From assembly GCF_040115645.1 (NCBI RefSeq), contig NC_089560.1:868001-932000 (forward strand): DNA of 64,000 nucleotides. Direction: 5' to 3'. This DNA comes from Euwallacea fornicatus (lineage: Eukaryota; Arthropoda; Insecta; Coleoptera; Curculionidae). The translations under genes and the position numbers were made by a program. Numbering within the stretch: the first letter of the stretch is position 1; each line of letters begins with the position of its first letter. Below, one piece after another: positions 51,601 through 60,770 of the stretch. The notes below the pieces were generated by a model. It saw only the letters and a list, made by a program, of their open reading frames with translations. It was not told the origin of the DNA and searched no databases.

Positions 51601-54600
51601 TGCAATGAGTACTGGGTTGGCAACAAATTTATTTGGTATTGCACGGGTAAATACCAAAGCATTAAAGAAATAATTAAAATGTAAATAATTTTTTTTTTAA
51701 GATATATGATATCCTTATTTTTCTTGTTGCTGGAAGAACGACTTTTTCCTTTAAAAATATATGCATGTAAAGTCATATAATGATCGTCTCTGGCTCTGGT
51801 GATAACAGTCATCTGCTTTGAGTAGTCCTCAATAGCGAGTCGTAAGAAGCATAGGGAGAGAGCCTTATAGGAACATCCTAAGCTTGAAAGTATGCCTCCA
51901 GCTAAGAGATATTCCCAGTAATTCTCACAACGCACGCTTCTAGGGCCTAAACACTATAGTTGTGTTGGAAAAATGAGCTTCAAAAGAATATACTCTATCC
52001 GGCAATGGAGTGTATGTAATTAAATAAAACGGCCTAAGTATGTCAAGAGCTATTCAGCATCTCCAATTCCTTTGAGAACTGCGTATGAGTTATTAGGTCA
52101 TAGAGCTTAAACCAGTTCAACTGGAAACAAAGCAATTGTGTAAGTGGGAGAATGACCAGATAAGTTTTAGTACGCTGCCACAAAGACCAACAACGAAGTG
52201 GGCGGAGTCAGTCCGGGCGGCGCCCCCCTTCAATGGTTAGGTTAGTATCGATTTGGCAACTTTCGCAATTATGGAAATTTTAAAAAGAATCGGTATAAAA
52301 AAACAGCGATACGAAATTATAACGTACATAAATGGGCGTATTTAAGTATTATTTTGATAGAAACGGCCGAGCACCAATTCCTGTAGGCCACGCCCCTTAA
52401 TAATGGAGATTTTTTTGTCAAACTCCCTTATACAGGGTGACTTATTAACAATGCGATAACGGAAGATTTGAGATACTGCACGTCAAATGGTGACGATTGG
52501 AGAAATTATATCTTATCGGAAAGTCGATAGTTTCGGACGTATACAGAGTATTGAAAGTTAAAATTTTATTTAATTTTTTGCTATTACTTTGAAAATACCT
52601 AGGTTAAAAGTTGGAAAATTTCTAAAGCTAGATTTTTGCAATTTCTACCTTTAAAATGATGTATCACTTGAACCCCCTTTTCATTAAAATTTTTAAGGGT
52701 AACTGTCACACTAGCCAAGAGGTCGACATTTGTAGCATCAGAATATTATGAAAAAAATGTATCGGGTAAAATGAAATTTGATGTCTTTAAGTAGTTTTGC
52801 TAAAAATTAAATGCCATATAGATATCGAATTTATTCTAGTTAAAGTTGCCACACTGTATATAAACCATCTAATATTATATACCGTGTGATAAAGAAAAGA
52901 GAATATCCTGTACAAGTGGTTTTATTTAAATAATTTTTGACATACGTGTTTTCATATGGGAACACAAAAAAGGATTAAATTTTCAGCTATATTTATCAAT
53001 GTATTTTACTATAAAAATTGCAATAAAATATCAAGCAATTATATTGAACATTTAATTTAGATTCATAAAATTTTACAAGAATGAAAAATTTAAGATAAAA
53101 GAATATTTAGTTTAATAAATTAAACACGTTCACCATTGACGCGCGCAAAAAGTTTAGGGGGGGACGTGTCCGTGATCTCTAATTTCCCTTCTCCGGTTTA
53201 AATTTTTTTTACCTAAATTATAGGAAAAGAACGCCTCATCGAACAGTGCATCACTACAAAATTTCATTAAAATACGATAAGAAGTACTGAAGTTATTAAC
53301 CAAATAAATTAATTTTTTAATAACTTTAAAACTCTGTATAGTGGGTATAAAACGCCAAAGAAAAAAGTCGCATAATGTGCTTTTTTAACAATACAAAAAA
53401 ATTATGTTGTTACATGTCAACAAGTAGAAAAAATGGGAATTTAAGTTATTTAATTGAATTTCTCGAAAACCGTTGCTCCTAGCGACACCAATAAGGTATA
53501 ACTTTTTTAACTAGAAAAGGTAGGGGAACAAATTTTATGAGGACAAAATGACATACGCCGTGGCACAAAAAAGTTTAAATGGCTTAAATTACTCCTAATT
53601 GTCGATTGTGGCACCCTCTAGAAGATACACAGAAATCGTCGATAAATTTGAATTGATCATCTCCAAAAACCCCTATATAAGAAATTTCGTGAAATTAGCC
53701 CGAACTGTTCCAGAGATATTAAAGAAAATTTGATTTAATTTTCAACTTTGGCACCCTGTATATCAGTTATTTTCAACTTTTGGTATAACATAAATTTAGC
53801 TATATTGCATTATTTTTATGTCATAAATCCATCGTTGCTCTGTGTCCCATTACTTAAGACTCACCCTGTAGTGTTGGATACCCACCCAATTCGTCACGTT
53901 TTGCTGACATTTGGGTTTATAATCTATTAGAGGACTAAAAGATTAGAATTCATAAATCACTCAACTTAAGGGTCGTTCTAGTTTGACCGCGAGAACCTAT
54001 GAGAGGAAATACAGACTCCACTTATAAACATTGATATTGACCATGCCCTTCGCAGAGTCAATGTGTTAAAACGTTATAAACCATTACCAATGGTAAGGTT
54101 TATATTTAAATCATTTGGACTAAACCCTAAATTTTCTGGCAAACAATTAATTAATGTTCTGTTTGGCCAATTAGAACAAAGAAGGCAGATACCAAACCCT
54201 GCTTGTTTTTCTCTCCAGAGTTTTCCCAAGATAAATATAGATTGGGACTTCAGTGGAAAGATAGTTATCCAAGTTTCTCTTCTAATTTAGTCTGACACTT
54301 GTTGCCATGCCCAAGTTACACATAAGACTTAATCACTTTAATCTTAATACAGACAATTGTTGCAGTTAAAGGTAGTGTTTTTCTTCGGCGGCATCCACGT
54401 GCAAAATAATACCTGGTGTCAGAAGACCTTTCCCGAAGACTCCAACAATATGCATAAACTATTTCCTTCTTTCCCTGTACAGATTTCATAAATAACGAGC
54501 AGGTACCTCACAATTCGTAACTTTCCATTTTTTTGAATCAGCGGGTAAACCATGATTTATGCAGGTCTCCCAGATCTTTTTAATTCTGCCCATAATGGTC

Positions 54601-57600
54601 TGACACAAGAGATGGGTGTACATCCCATGTAATAATTCTGGCAGTAAAATTTGGAAAATGTCTTTTTGAGTTGAAGAAGCAGTGGTGACTAGCGGAGCTT
54701 TCGACGTACGTTGTGAGCCTACAAGAGCTTATAATGAAACAATTTTTAGGTAAATCGACGTAAGATCTTGATAGAGACGTCGGTTTATTGAATGAATAAA
54801 CGTTATGTGAAAAACATTTAGGAAATTTATAAAGGCGTTAAACTTTCCCGAAGGAGATCTATACATGTAATTTATATAATCCATTTAGTATCATACAAAC
54901 TAAAGTTCATGACATGAAATTCAAATATTTTTTTGAAAATATTTGAAACTTAAAAAAATAAATTAGAATAAATAATAAATAATAATAAAAAAGAAAAAAA
55001 TCTGAACATCACAGGTGAGCGTGAGTACTATTCCACTTTCTCGAATTGGCCTCAACAGAATTAATTCGGTATCTTTCTATAGCGCCACCACTGAGTATTT
55101 TATAGAAACTCCTCTGATAATTTGCGTTGCCGTGGTAGTACCGATACTATGAATAATGCGATTTTACAATAACTTTGCCTGAAAAAAATTCATCCGTTAT
55201 GAGAATACCAAAGATTCAATGGCTGTCTCTCTGATTGAATGAGTTATATCCGTGACACTTCACCTTCGCAAAATTACCATTTAACTTGTCGCCAAGCAGA
55301 GATTAATAAATTAATTAGTGCTCACCAACAAACATGTTTTTTCAAACGCAAGAAAATAAAACTTTTGCTAATTAAAACTATCAAAATTCGATAAGGGATG
55401 GAAATATTCAACGTTACGTATCGATAATTTTCGATATAAATACGGGAAGGTAGAATCGAAACGACATCAGTTTGATCCGATCGTTTGCTAGTTCTCTAGT
55501 GTAGAAGAAGAGCAATGAAGTCGGTTGTCCTATTAGCTTTGGTGGCTGTTGCTGCTGCAGTGCCCTTCCCGACCAACCCTTTGGAGGTGACCAGTCACAC
55601 GGTAGTTGGTGATAGTACCCCAAGCACTTACGGTTTCTTTGGTCAACAATACGGATCTGAAGGTAACATTTTCCAAGTCGCCCAATACATCGCCTACCAA
55701 TTCAACCAATTCCAACAACTTGGCTACACTCCTGTCCAAGTCTCGCAGTACCTCCTGGAACAGGGATACCCACAATATGTGGCCCAGTATTTCAGTCAGC
55801 AATACGAAATTGGGTTGAACCTTCCGTACTTCCAGGCTCCATATTTGATTTTCCAATACTTCACTCAGAACGGAGTTCCTCAGGAAATTGAACAATACGT
55901 TGCCCAAAAAATCAGCCAAGTTTATCAGCTTTTCCAAAACTACTACTCTCAATATGGACATCAAGCTTACAGTCAAGTTTTCTCTGGAGTTCCCACCCCA
56001 TTCTCCCAATTCATCATTGAATTCGGAAGATACTACAACCAGCATGGTATGACTTACTCCAGTGCCACTTACTCTTACCAACAATTGGTCTTGCTGGAGC
56101 AGTACGTCCAAAAGGTCTTCCAATACTTCCAAGCTGGAAATATGAATCCCCAAATGTACCAATATATCTACCAACAATTGGAAATGACTTTGCAATCCAT
56201 TCAAATTGCGAAAGAAGTTTACCATTCCTATCAATCTTACCAACACAACTACATTCCTTACTATGCTGTCCAGTACTACGGTCAACAAACCCAGCAAATC
56301 TACCAACACATGAAAAATGTTTTCCAACACATGCAAGAATATCAATCCATGTTCCCTCAGTACGTCTTCCAACAAGTGCAATTGGCTTACACCACCGCCT
56401 TGACTGCCTTCAAAACCTACCAAAGCTACCACCCTGGTCAATACACTCTTGAGCTCGGATACCAATACGGTTCCACCTACGAATACGGATATGTGCTTAA
56501 GCAAGTGTACCAATACACTCAATACTTCCTCCAATACCTCCAGCAACAAGTCAACCAAGGAGTCATCAATCAAGAGTACGCCAACTATATCTTCCAACAA
56601 CTTGAACTGATCCTGCAAATCACTCAACCTGGATACCAATACAACAACGGATACCAAACTCTCTTCAAACAAATCTTCCAATACTATCAGAACATTTTGC
56701 AATACATTCAAGGAAGCTCTTCTTCTGCGGTATCACAGTACTTCATCCAGTACTTCACCCAACGTTTGCAGTACGCTCTTCAAATCCTCCATGGAGGTCA
56801 ATACCCATCAAGCTATTTCGGAGGATACTTCTCGAAATACATGAACAAATTATACGGACATGGATCTTACACCCCCCACTACAGCTATGGACCTTACAGT
56901 ACTTCTTACTATGGATTAGGATCTTATACCCCCTACTACAGTTCTAAGTTCTACGATAACTACGGACCTTACAGCCAAAGCTACGACTACAATGGACCTT
57001 ACAGCTCCTTATACTACTATGGATCCTCTTTGCCCAACACCCATGGAAGCTACACTCCCTACAAATATCAATTCTATGGAACCCAAGGTTACAGTGGAAT
57101 GAAGGGTCAATTCGGTCAATCTTACACATACCCTTACGGATTCGACAGCTTTTCTACTTTCGGTAAAATCGCTGCTGCTGGTAAGTTGTTGCATCATTGA
57201 ATTTTGATGGGTTTATTAATGGTTGTTATTTTTCCAGCTGCCTAAACCATACCAGAGCCAAGAACACCTTATGATAAGTTTATTATTTGTTGTTTAATTT
57301 TATGCGGAATATGCTAGAATCAATAAAAGATATGTTTTAGATTGAAAATGGTATTTGTTCTTATGCTGTGTTTCCAGGAGACAAAATTGATAGTCGAAAG
57401 AAGCTTTCGTCTTGAGGTTCTCGTCTTTCCTAGGTACTTTAATAGCCATTTGTTTGTATGTCAGAAGTTGATCGTAAGGAATACAGAACCAACCAAATAC
57501 CCTTGAGAGCGAAATATCGGATTGCACACTCTACTCGAATTAAGATCTTTTGGCGACTAAAACTTTGAAGATCTCTTTAAAAGTCTCGAAAATTCAGAAA

Positions 57601-59969
57601 TCTGCAAAAGGCTGACCGTTTTTCAGACAATCAATAGTTCGTAAAAAGTTTCTTAACACTCTTCGAATACTCAGTTCCCTATAGAATATCATTAACTCTC
57701 ATGAAATTCCATATAGGTATCACCAGTTCAAATGTACATATAGTTATTGTGCAAGTGGTAGAAAGACCACATAAGGTTTAAAGCGCGTCAAAGACTAATG
57801 AAGTGGGCGCGGCTGAAGGTTAACGTGGGCGGAGTCAATCCAGTGTTACCAGACCTCTTACCGTTTCAGAATATTTACTAATATGAGTTCTAATGATGGT
57901 TTAATCGTTTATTTATTTATTTATTTATATTGCTGCTTTTCGTTGTGATATTTAAAAATATTTTCTTCGCCCTGAAGACGATGAAATCGATATTAATCTA
58001 AACATCTAATTGTAAGTGGAGATTGACTCCGCCCACGTCAGCCGCCAGCCGCGCCCATCCATTTCGTTGGTCTTTATCGGAGGCATATTAAACCTTATGC
58101 GGTCCTTTTTCCACTTGTACAAACCCTGTGTTTTCACTTGAACTTGTGATACTCGTATATGAGGTCGTGAGCAAATTACGAAATCTCTTCGAATTTAAAT
58201 TTAAGGAATCACTTCATTTCGTAACTTCAGAACTAACTAAGGAAATCTTTTGCAAATAAAAAAAAAATAAGGGAATGTTCTGAGAAACTGGATAAGGACT
58301 CCTTTGAAATTCACTTCCTCCCGCATTTAGTTCTCCTTGGGAATGAGTGTCTTAAAAATTTCTTTAGATATTCCTTGAAGATCCAAAAATCCTTAAATGA
58401 TGGATTCTTTCTTGAAAAATCTCTGAGAGTCCATGAAAAAGCAAGCACCCTGCAGCCCTAGATTCTGCGGGAATTGAAGAAATTTAAAGAAACTTGAACG
58501 TTTTGAAGAGTCCTAGGTTCTCTTTAATTAAGGAAATAGTCCGTCCAAGAAAAGAAGCTCGTTAAATTTTCAAAGAAATGAAGGAAGGAAAGGGCAGCTT
58601 TTGCAATTTGTGCAGTCACAATATCTTAATTATTTTCCTTACAAAGCATTTTTTTTACATTAGTCTGGAATTCTCTAGCTAAATATGCATTCTGATAAAT
58701 TCAGGGTTGTTTGTGTATTATCACAATTCTAATTCATTTTCACGGTGATTTTTAATTTTTCCTTTTCAGTCTCAGCCTGGCCAGGTAGAACAAGCAGTCA
58801 AAGACGCCATTGATATTGGTTACCGTCATATTGACTGCGCTTACGCCTACCGTAATGAGAAAGAAGTTGGAGTTGCTCTGAAAGCCAAGTTCGGAGATGG
58901 TACTGTTAAGAGGGAAGATATTTGGGTCACCGGGTATATAACCACTAAAATTGGCTTAATAAGTTGCTAAAAAAAATTAATTTTCGATTTAGTAAAATCT
59001 GGAATACTTTCCATAGAGCAGACTTAGTGGAGAAAAATGTCAAAATATCTCTGGCAGACTTAGGTTTAGAGTACCTGGATCTCGCCTTGATTCACTGGCC
59101 TTTCGCGTACAAAGTAAAGCAGCGTTGTACAATAAGGGAACCATTTGACTCTTATTTTTGTGTTTTTTGTATATAGGAAGAGCAGGACCTCTTCCCTAAA
59201 GATGAAGCAGGTAATATTCTTTTCAGCGACGTAGACTATCTGGAGACCTGGAAAGCTTTGGAAGAACTCCATAAGAAGGGACTTGTTAAAACAATTGGAC
59301 TCTCCAACTTCAACAAGGCCCAAATAACACGGATTTTGGAAAACGCCACCATTCCTCCTTCAGTTTTGCAGGTACGCTTCGATTTATCTACTATTGTATA
59401 CGTACGAGTATTAACCATCTATCGGAACTCAGATCGAATGCCATCCATACTTGAATCAGAAGAAATTGATCGATTTCGCCAAATCGAAAGGGATTGCAGT
59501 TACTGCCTACAGCCCTCTCGGCTCCCCTGACAGGCCCTGGGCCAAAGCGGGTATTTATTTTAAAATGAATCGAAGAGTTAGACATTTAGATGAGGATTTC
59601 AGGCGATCCACAACTGATGGAGGATCCTAAAGTGGTCGAACTTGCCAAAAAGTACGGCAAAACTCCTGCCCAAATCTTGTTAAGGTACCAAATCGAAAGG
59701 GGGGTGATTGTCATTCCGAAGTCGGTTACCAAGTCGAGGATTCAGCAAAACTTAGAGATCTTTGACTTCAAACTGGCTCCTGCAGATATTGCCCATATTG
59801 ATTCGTTTGATTGCAATGGGAGATTCTGTCCACTCACAGCGTAAGTACTCGAGTTTTTTGCTGCCAAAATTTCAATCTTGTCCCCTTCAAAATTCAACAG
59901 TTAATGTATATTTTCTGTTTCAGGGCTTCTGGTCATAAATACCATCCATTCGAAAATGATGAATTTTAA
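42624..59969 (+). CDS. Aldo-keto reductase (AKR1-like) with a 16-kb first intron
   Basis: Exons 42624-42698, 58770-58933, 58993-59113, 59177-59371, 59433-59550, 59603-59840, 59924-59969; 318 residues. The tetrad is intact: Asp and Tyr in HIDCAYAYRNEKEVG, Lys in VTGKIWNTF, His in LALIHWPFA. Family blocks IECHPYLNQKKLIDF, AYSPLGSPDRPWAK and VIVIPKSVTKSRIQQN are present, and the C-terminus YHPFENDEF is typical of AKR1A/1B enzymes. Exon 1 encodes MASEVLTMQLNNGLQIPVIG and LGTWK and ends in phase 0; exon 2 opens in phase 0 with SQPGQVEQAVKDA, exactly where AKR proteins continue. No other first exon was found just upstream of 58770, but one cannot be excluded. The intron holds two Gln/Tyr-rich genes on the same strand plus transposons. 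AATAAA at 59993-59998 ends it. Confidence 0.9.
44070..45131 (-). mobile_element. Mariner-related transposon with CCACCCT ends
   Basis: Left end CCACCCTAAATATTTTTCTG and right end complementary (AAAAAATACTCAGGGTGG) open into inverted arms of about 100 bp, including GGTGAAAAAGTTGTT on the left and its complement on the right. The minus strand carries the C-terminal part of a transposase (PGRLMDRRVPVEWPARDDLT, then TQFNSLKEFCTRIVEECKLI and RRRFKDELYICMEVM) plus broken upstream text. Inactive. It lies in the AKR first intron. Confidence 0.75.
45830..46150 (-). pseudogene. Short transposase remnant
   Basis: The minus strand reads fragments such as MATMRLRQLHAVQCLTNIDI, FMWVVFSHDRCENFVLRFW and, near 46070-46100, a GPPDNRT-like piece resembling the WPPRSPDLT block of mariner-type transposases. 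Too eroded to set boundaries. Confidence 0.4.
46270..46865. repeat. Solo arm of the 23.8-kb long-TIR family
   Basis: The segment from GCATATTTTGTTAAAAATCG through GATAGGTAACGAATAATTAC and CTCTTATTTGATTTGCTTTA to the end near AACATCCTGTATA parallels 24860-25600, the right arm of that element. No matching left arm was seen nearby. Confidence 0.65.
47130..48060 (-). pseudogene. Tc1-like transposase remnant
   Basis: Minus-strand fragments in order: KVKENSKTSVPKLQILLNQH and QKKVSLQTIRRCINFHGCHG (HTH region), MARKKPWGNGKNKKILLKFA, then MDGGGSAMVWGCISNTEVGK, then FYQDNGPKHSARIVQEWLLY (catalytic Asp block) and SPDLNPIENVWHFLQTEMRS (final catalytic segment). At least three frame breaks. TIRs were not identified. 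Located in the AKR first intron, upstream of the first Gln/Tyr-rich gene. Confidence 0.85.
48637..48673 (+). promoter_or_regulatory. TATA box and initiator of the first Gln/Tyr-rich gene
   Basis: TATAAAT at 48637-48643 and a TCAGTT initiator at 48668-48673, about 33 bp from the TATA start to the initiator A. This places transcription start after the ATG codons at 48648 and 48657 and so supports the ATG at 48702 as the true start. The same arrangement occurs in the second gene. Confidence 0.7.
48702..50476 (+). CDS. Secreted Gln/Tyr-rich helical-repeat protein, paralog 1
   Basis: Exons 48702-50373 and 50469-50476; 559 residues. I do not recognise the family. Signal peptide MKLVILFALVACAFA then VPSGRN. 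The mature protein has no Cys and is dominated by Gln, Tyr, Ala and Phe in amphipathic helical stretches. Repeating modules have the form helix, G/N-x-I-S-x-E, Y(I)xQL: for example residues 219-233 (GQISQEAYRNLFEQL) and 350-363 (NISEELASYIFQQL). From about 450 the chain becomes low-complexity with GYQYGP-type repeats. The last exon is 8 nt and adds only Ala-Ala-stop. The strong TATA/Inr, clean codon use rich in CAA/TAC and AATAAA at 50563 suggest high expression. The upstream in-frame Met at 48648 is rejected. A structural extracellular role (silk, glue, matrix) is inference. Confidence 0.87.
50563..50568 (+). promoter_or_regulatory. Polyadenylation signal, Gln/Tyr-rich paralog 1
   Basis: AATAAA 87 bp after the spliced stop at 50476. 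Confidence 0.75.
51009..51196. mobile_element. 188-bp ACAGGGT-ended unit
   Basis: It starts ACAGGGTGTTCCATCTGAAA and ends GATGCACCCTGT. In length and opening sequence it parallels the unit at 17186-17373 (ACAGGGTGTTCCATTGAAAA), including a TATAACCGGAAG-like block. Non-coding. Another ACCGGGTGGTCCA end lies upstream near 50619. Confidence 0.65.
51459..51935 (-). other. Unrecognised 158-codon open frame with a predicted membrane segment
   Basis: Minus-strand frame, AT-rich, unusually long for this base composition. A basic stretch (FKGKSRSSSNKKNKDIIYLK) precedes a hydrophobic run (IIYILIISLMLWYLPV) and an Asn/Leu-rich tail, which is the layout of a type II membrane protein such as a glycosyltransferase N-terminus. 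No catalytic domain follows within reach. May be chance, a pseudogene, or one exon. Confidence 0.2.
52130..52400. repeat. Degenerate copy of MITE family B
   Basis: GTGTAAGTGGGAGAATGACC and GAAGTGGGCGGAGTCAGTCC correspond to the left arm at 57745-57840; the right side ends in GGCCACGCCCC-like text near 52385-52395. Eroded; the inner part resembles 11330-11400. Confidence 0.55.
53460..53790. repeat. Diverged right arm of the 4.7-kb long-TIR family
   Basis: CTCGAAAACCGTTGCTCCTA, then AAGGTATAACTTTTTTAACT, GGCACCCTCTAGAAGATACA, ATTTCGTGAAATTAGCC and finally TTTGGCACCCTGTATATCAG follow, in the same order, the right arm at 5540-5840. An arm to its left may start at the ACAGGGTGACTTATTAAC end near 52435, but the link is weak. 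Confidence 0.65.
53791..55434. other. AKR-intron DNA without a recognised gene
   Basis: AT-rich to about 55400. The plus-strand frame at 54063-54290 (75 codons) has no recognisable motif and no promoter context. Nothing else supported. Confidence 0.4.
55435..55471 (+). promoter_or_regulatory. TATA box and initiator of the second Gln/Tyr-rich gene
   Basis: TATAAATA at 55435-55442 and TCAGT at 55467-55471, about 34 bp apart, matching the layout of paralog 1. The 12 bp after the initiator (CAGTTTGATCC here, CAGTTGAATCC there) are also alike, suggesting inherited promoters. Confidence 0.7.
55515..57245 (+). CDS. Secreted Gln/Tyr-rich helical-repeat protein, paralog 2
   Basis: Exons 55515-57180 and 57238-57245; 557 residues. 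Signal peptide MKSVVLLALVAVAAA then VPFPTN. It is clearly homologous to the protein at 48702-50476 over the helical part: NIFQVAQYIAYQFNQF (51-66) against NIYQVAQYIAYQFRYA, and YIFQQLELILQ (358-368) against YIFQQLRFIQQ. The mature chain lacks Cys. Helical modules occupy about 50-425, with an internal duplication between about 208-223 (GNMNPQMYQYIYQQLE) and 349-364 (GVINQEYANYIFQQLE). From about 445 the tail is Tyr/Ser/Gly/Pro-rich with repeats SYTPHYS, GPYSTSYY, GSYTPYY, GPYSQSY, GPYSSLYYY. As in paralog 1 the last 8-nt exon encodes Ala-Ala-stop. AATAAA at 57322. Unrecognised family; function inferred only as extracellular/structural. Confidence 0.88.
57322..57327 (+). promoter_or_regulatory. 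Polyadenylation signal, Gln/Tyr-rich paralog 2
   Basis: AATAAA 77 bp after the spliced stop at 57245. Confidence 0.75.
57650..58210. mobile_element. MITE family B, best copy
   Basis: An inverted pair: left about 57740-57845 (GTGCAAGTGGTAGAAAGACC, ATAAGGTTTAA, GTGGGCGGAGTCAATCC) and right about 58020-58130 (TTGACTCCGCCCACGTCAGC, then TTAAACCTTATGCGGTCC and CCACTTGTAC). Weaker complementarity extends the arms outward to about 57650 and 58210 (CTCTTCGAATTTAAATTTAA side). The core is AT-rich with a TTTA simple repeat near 57910-57930. Degenerate copies at 11330 and 52130. Confidence 0.7.
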
Positions 59970-59992
59970 ATTGTTATTTACAGTTATTTGTT

Positions 59993-59998
59993 AATAAA
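59993..59998 (+). promoter_or_regulatory. Polyadenylation signal of the second AKR gene
   Basis: AATAAA 24 bp after the AKR stop at 59969. Confidence 0.75.
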
Positions 59999-60030
59999 GA
60001 TGTTGTAATCAGAGTTTTATTCAAAAGGGA

Positions 60031-60045
60031 GGGGGGGGGGGGGGG
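60031..60045. repeat. G15 homopolymer
   Basis: Fifteen G in a row after GGGA, just downstream of the AKR polyadenylation signal; very unusual against the AT-rich background. Confidence 0.9.
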
Positions 60046-60102
60046 ATAAACGAAGAATACAATCACTCCATTGGACATTGAAACGTATATTCAGCTGGGT
60101 AT

Positions 60103-60770
60103 ACAGAACCTTTTTCGCTGTTACGTATATGGAGTTTTAGCGAGTGCAAGCGAGAGGTAACTCAACGATTGATGAGTGCAAGGGAGACAGGCTACCGTTT
60201 CCCCCTTCATAGTTAACGATGGGCTAACGATGTTGACCCGCGACCAATACTCCTTAATCCGAGAACGAATGTAGTTTTATATGATCTTGGAGGGTGTAAA
60301 TTACACGCATACAATATGTTTTATAACAAATTAACGTTTTTTAAACTAAAAACTGCAGCTTAAGAGATGCATGATTATGTCGATTGATTTTCACTAAGTG
60401 AGAAAAATTCACACAACAATATTATTTGAAATGTGCTACAAGCTACAATGTTCCCCTTAGCGCTCACAGAAGATGCGAATTTGAATTCGCTCTTTGAGAA
60501 CAAATTCTATGATAAATTTGAATGTAACGTAACCTCTACAAACACCACGGTAGAAATGGTATTTAAAAAAAATGCCAATTGAAAAATAAGCCCTTTTTGA
60601 GACATGCTCTGTCTTCGGATTAAGGGTACTGCTTGTGGATCAATAACGGTAGTCGATTCTTGACAATGGAGGGGAAAATGTAGCCGTCTCCTTCGCGCTT
60701 ATCAATCGCTTAATTGCCTCTTGCTCGCACTCGCTAAAACTCCATGGTCATAGCAGCGAAAAAGGTACTG
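60103..60770. mobile_element. Foldback MITE, family A, longer copy
   Basis: The left arm (CAGAACCTTTTTCGCTGTTA, GTTTTAGCGAGTGCAAGCGA) and right arm ending AGCGAAAAAGGTACTG are reverse complements, about 130 bp each, and both match the element at 1132-1376. The roughly 450-bp core between them is AT-rich and non-coding. Confidence 0.75.

Noticed and set aside
55533..56711. 392-codon open frame on the minus strand antisense to Gln/Tyr-rich paralog 2
   Set aside because: It is Leu/Val-rich because CAA, CAG and TAC codons read backwards give TTG, CTG and GTA. Signal peptide, promoter, introns and homology all support the plus strand.
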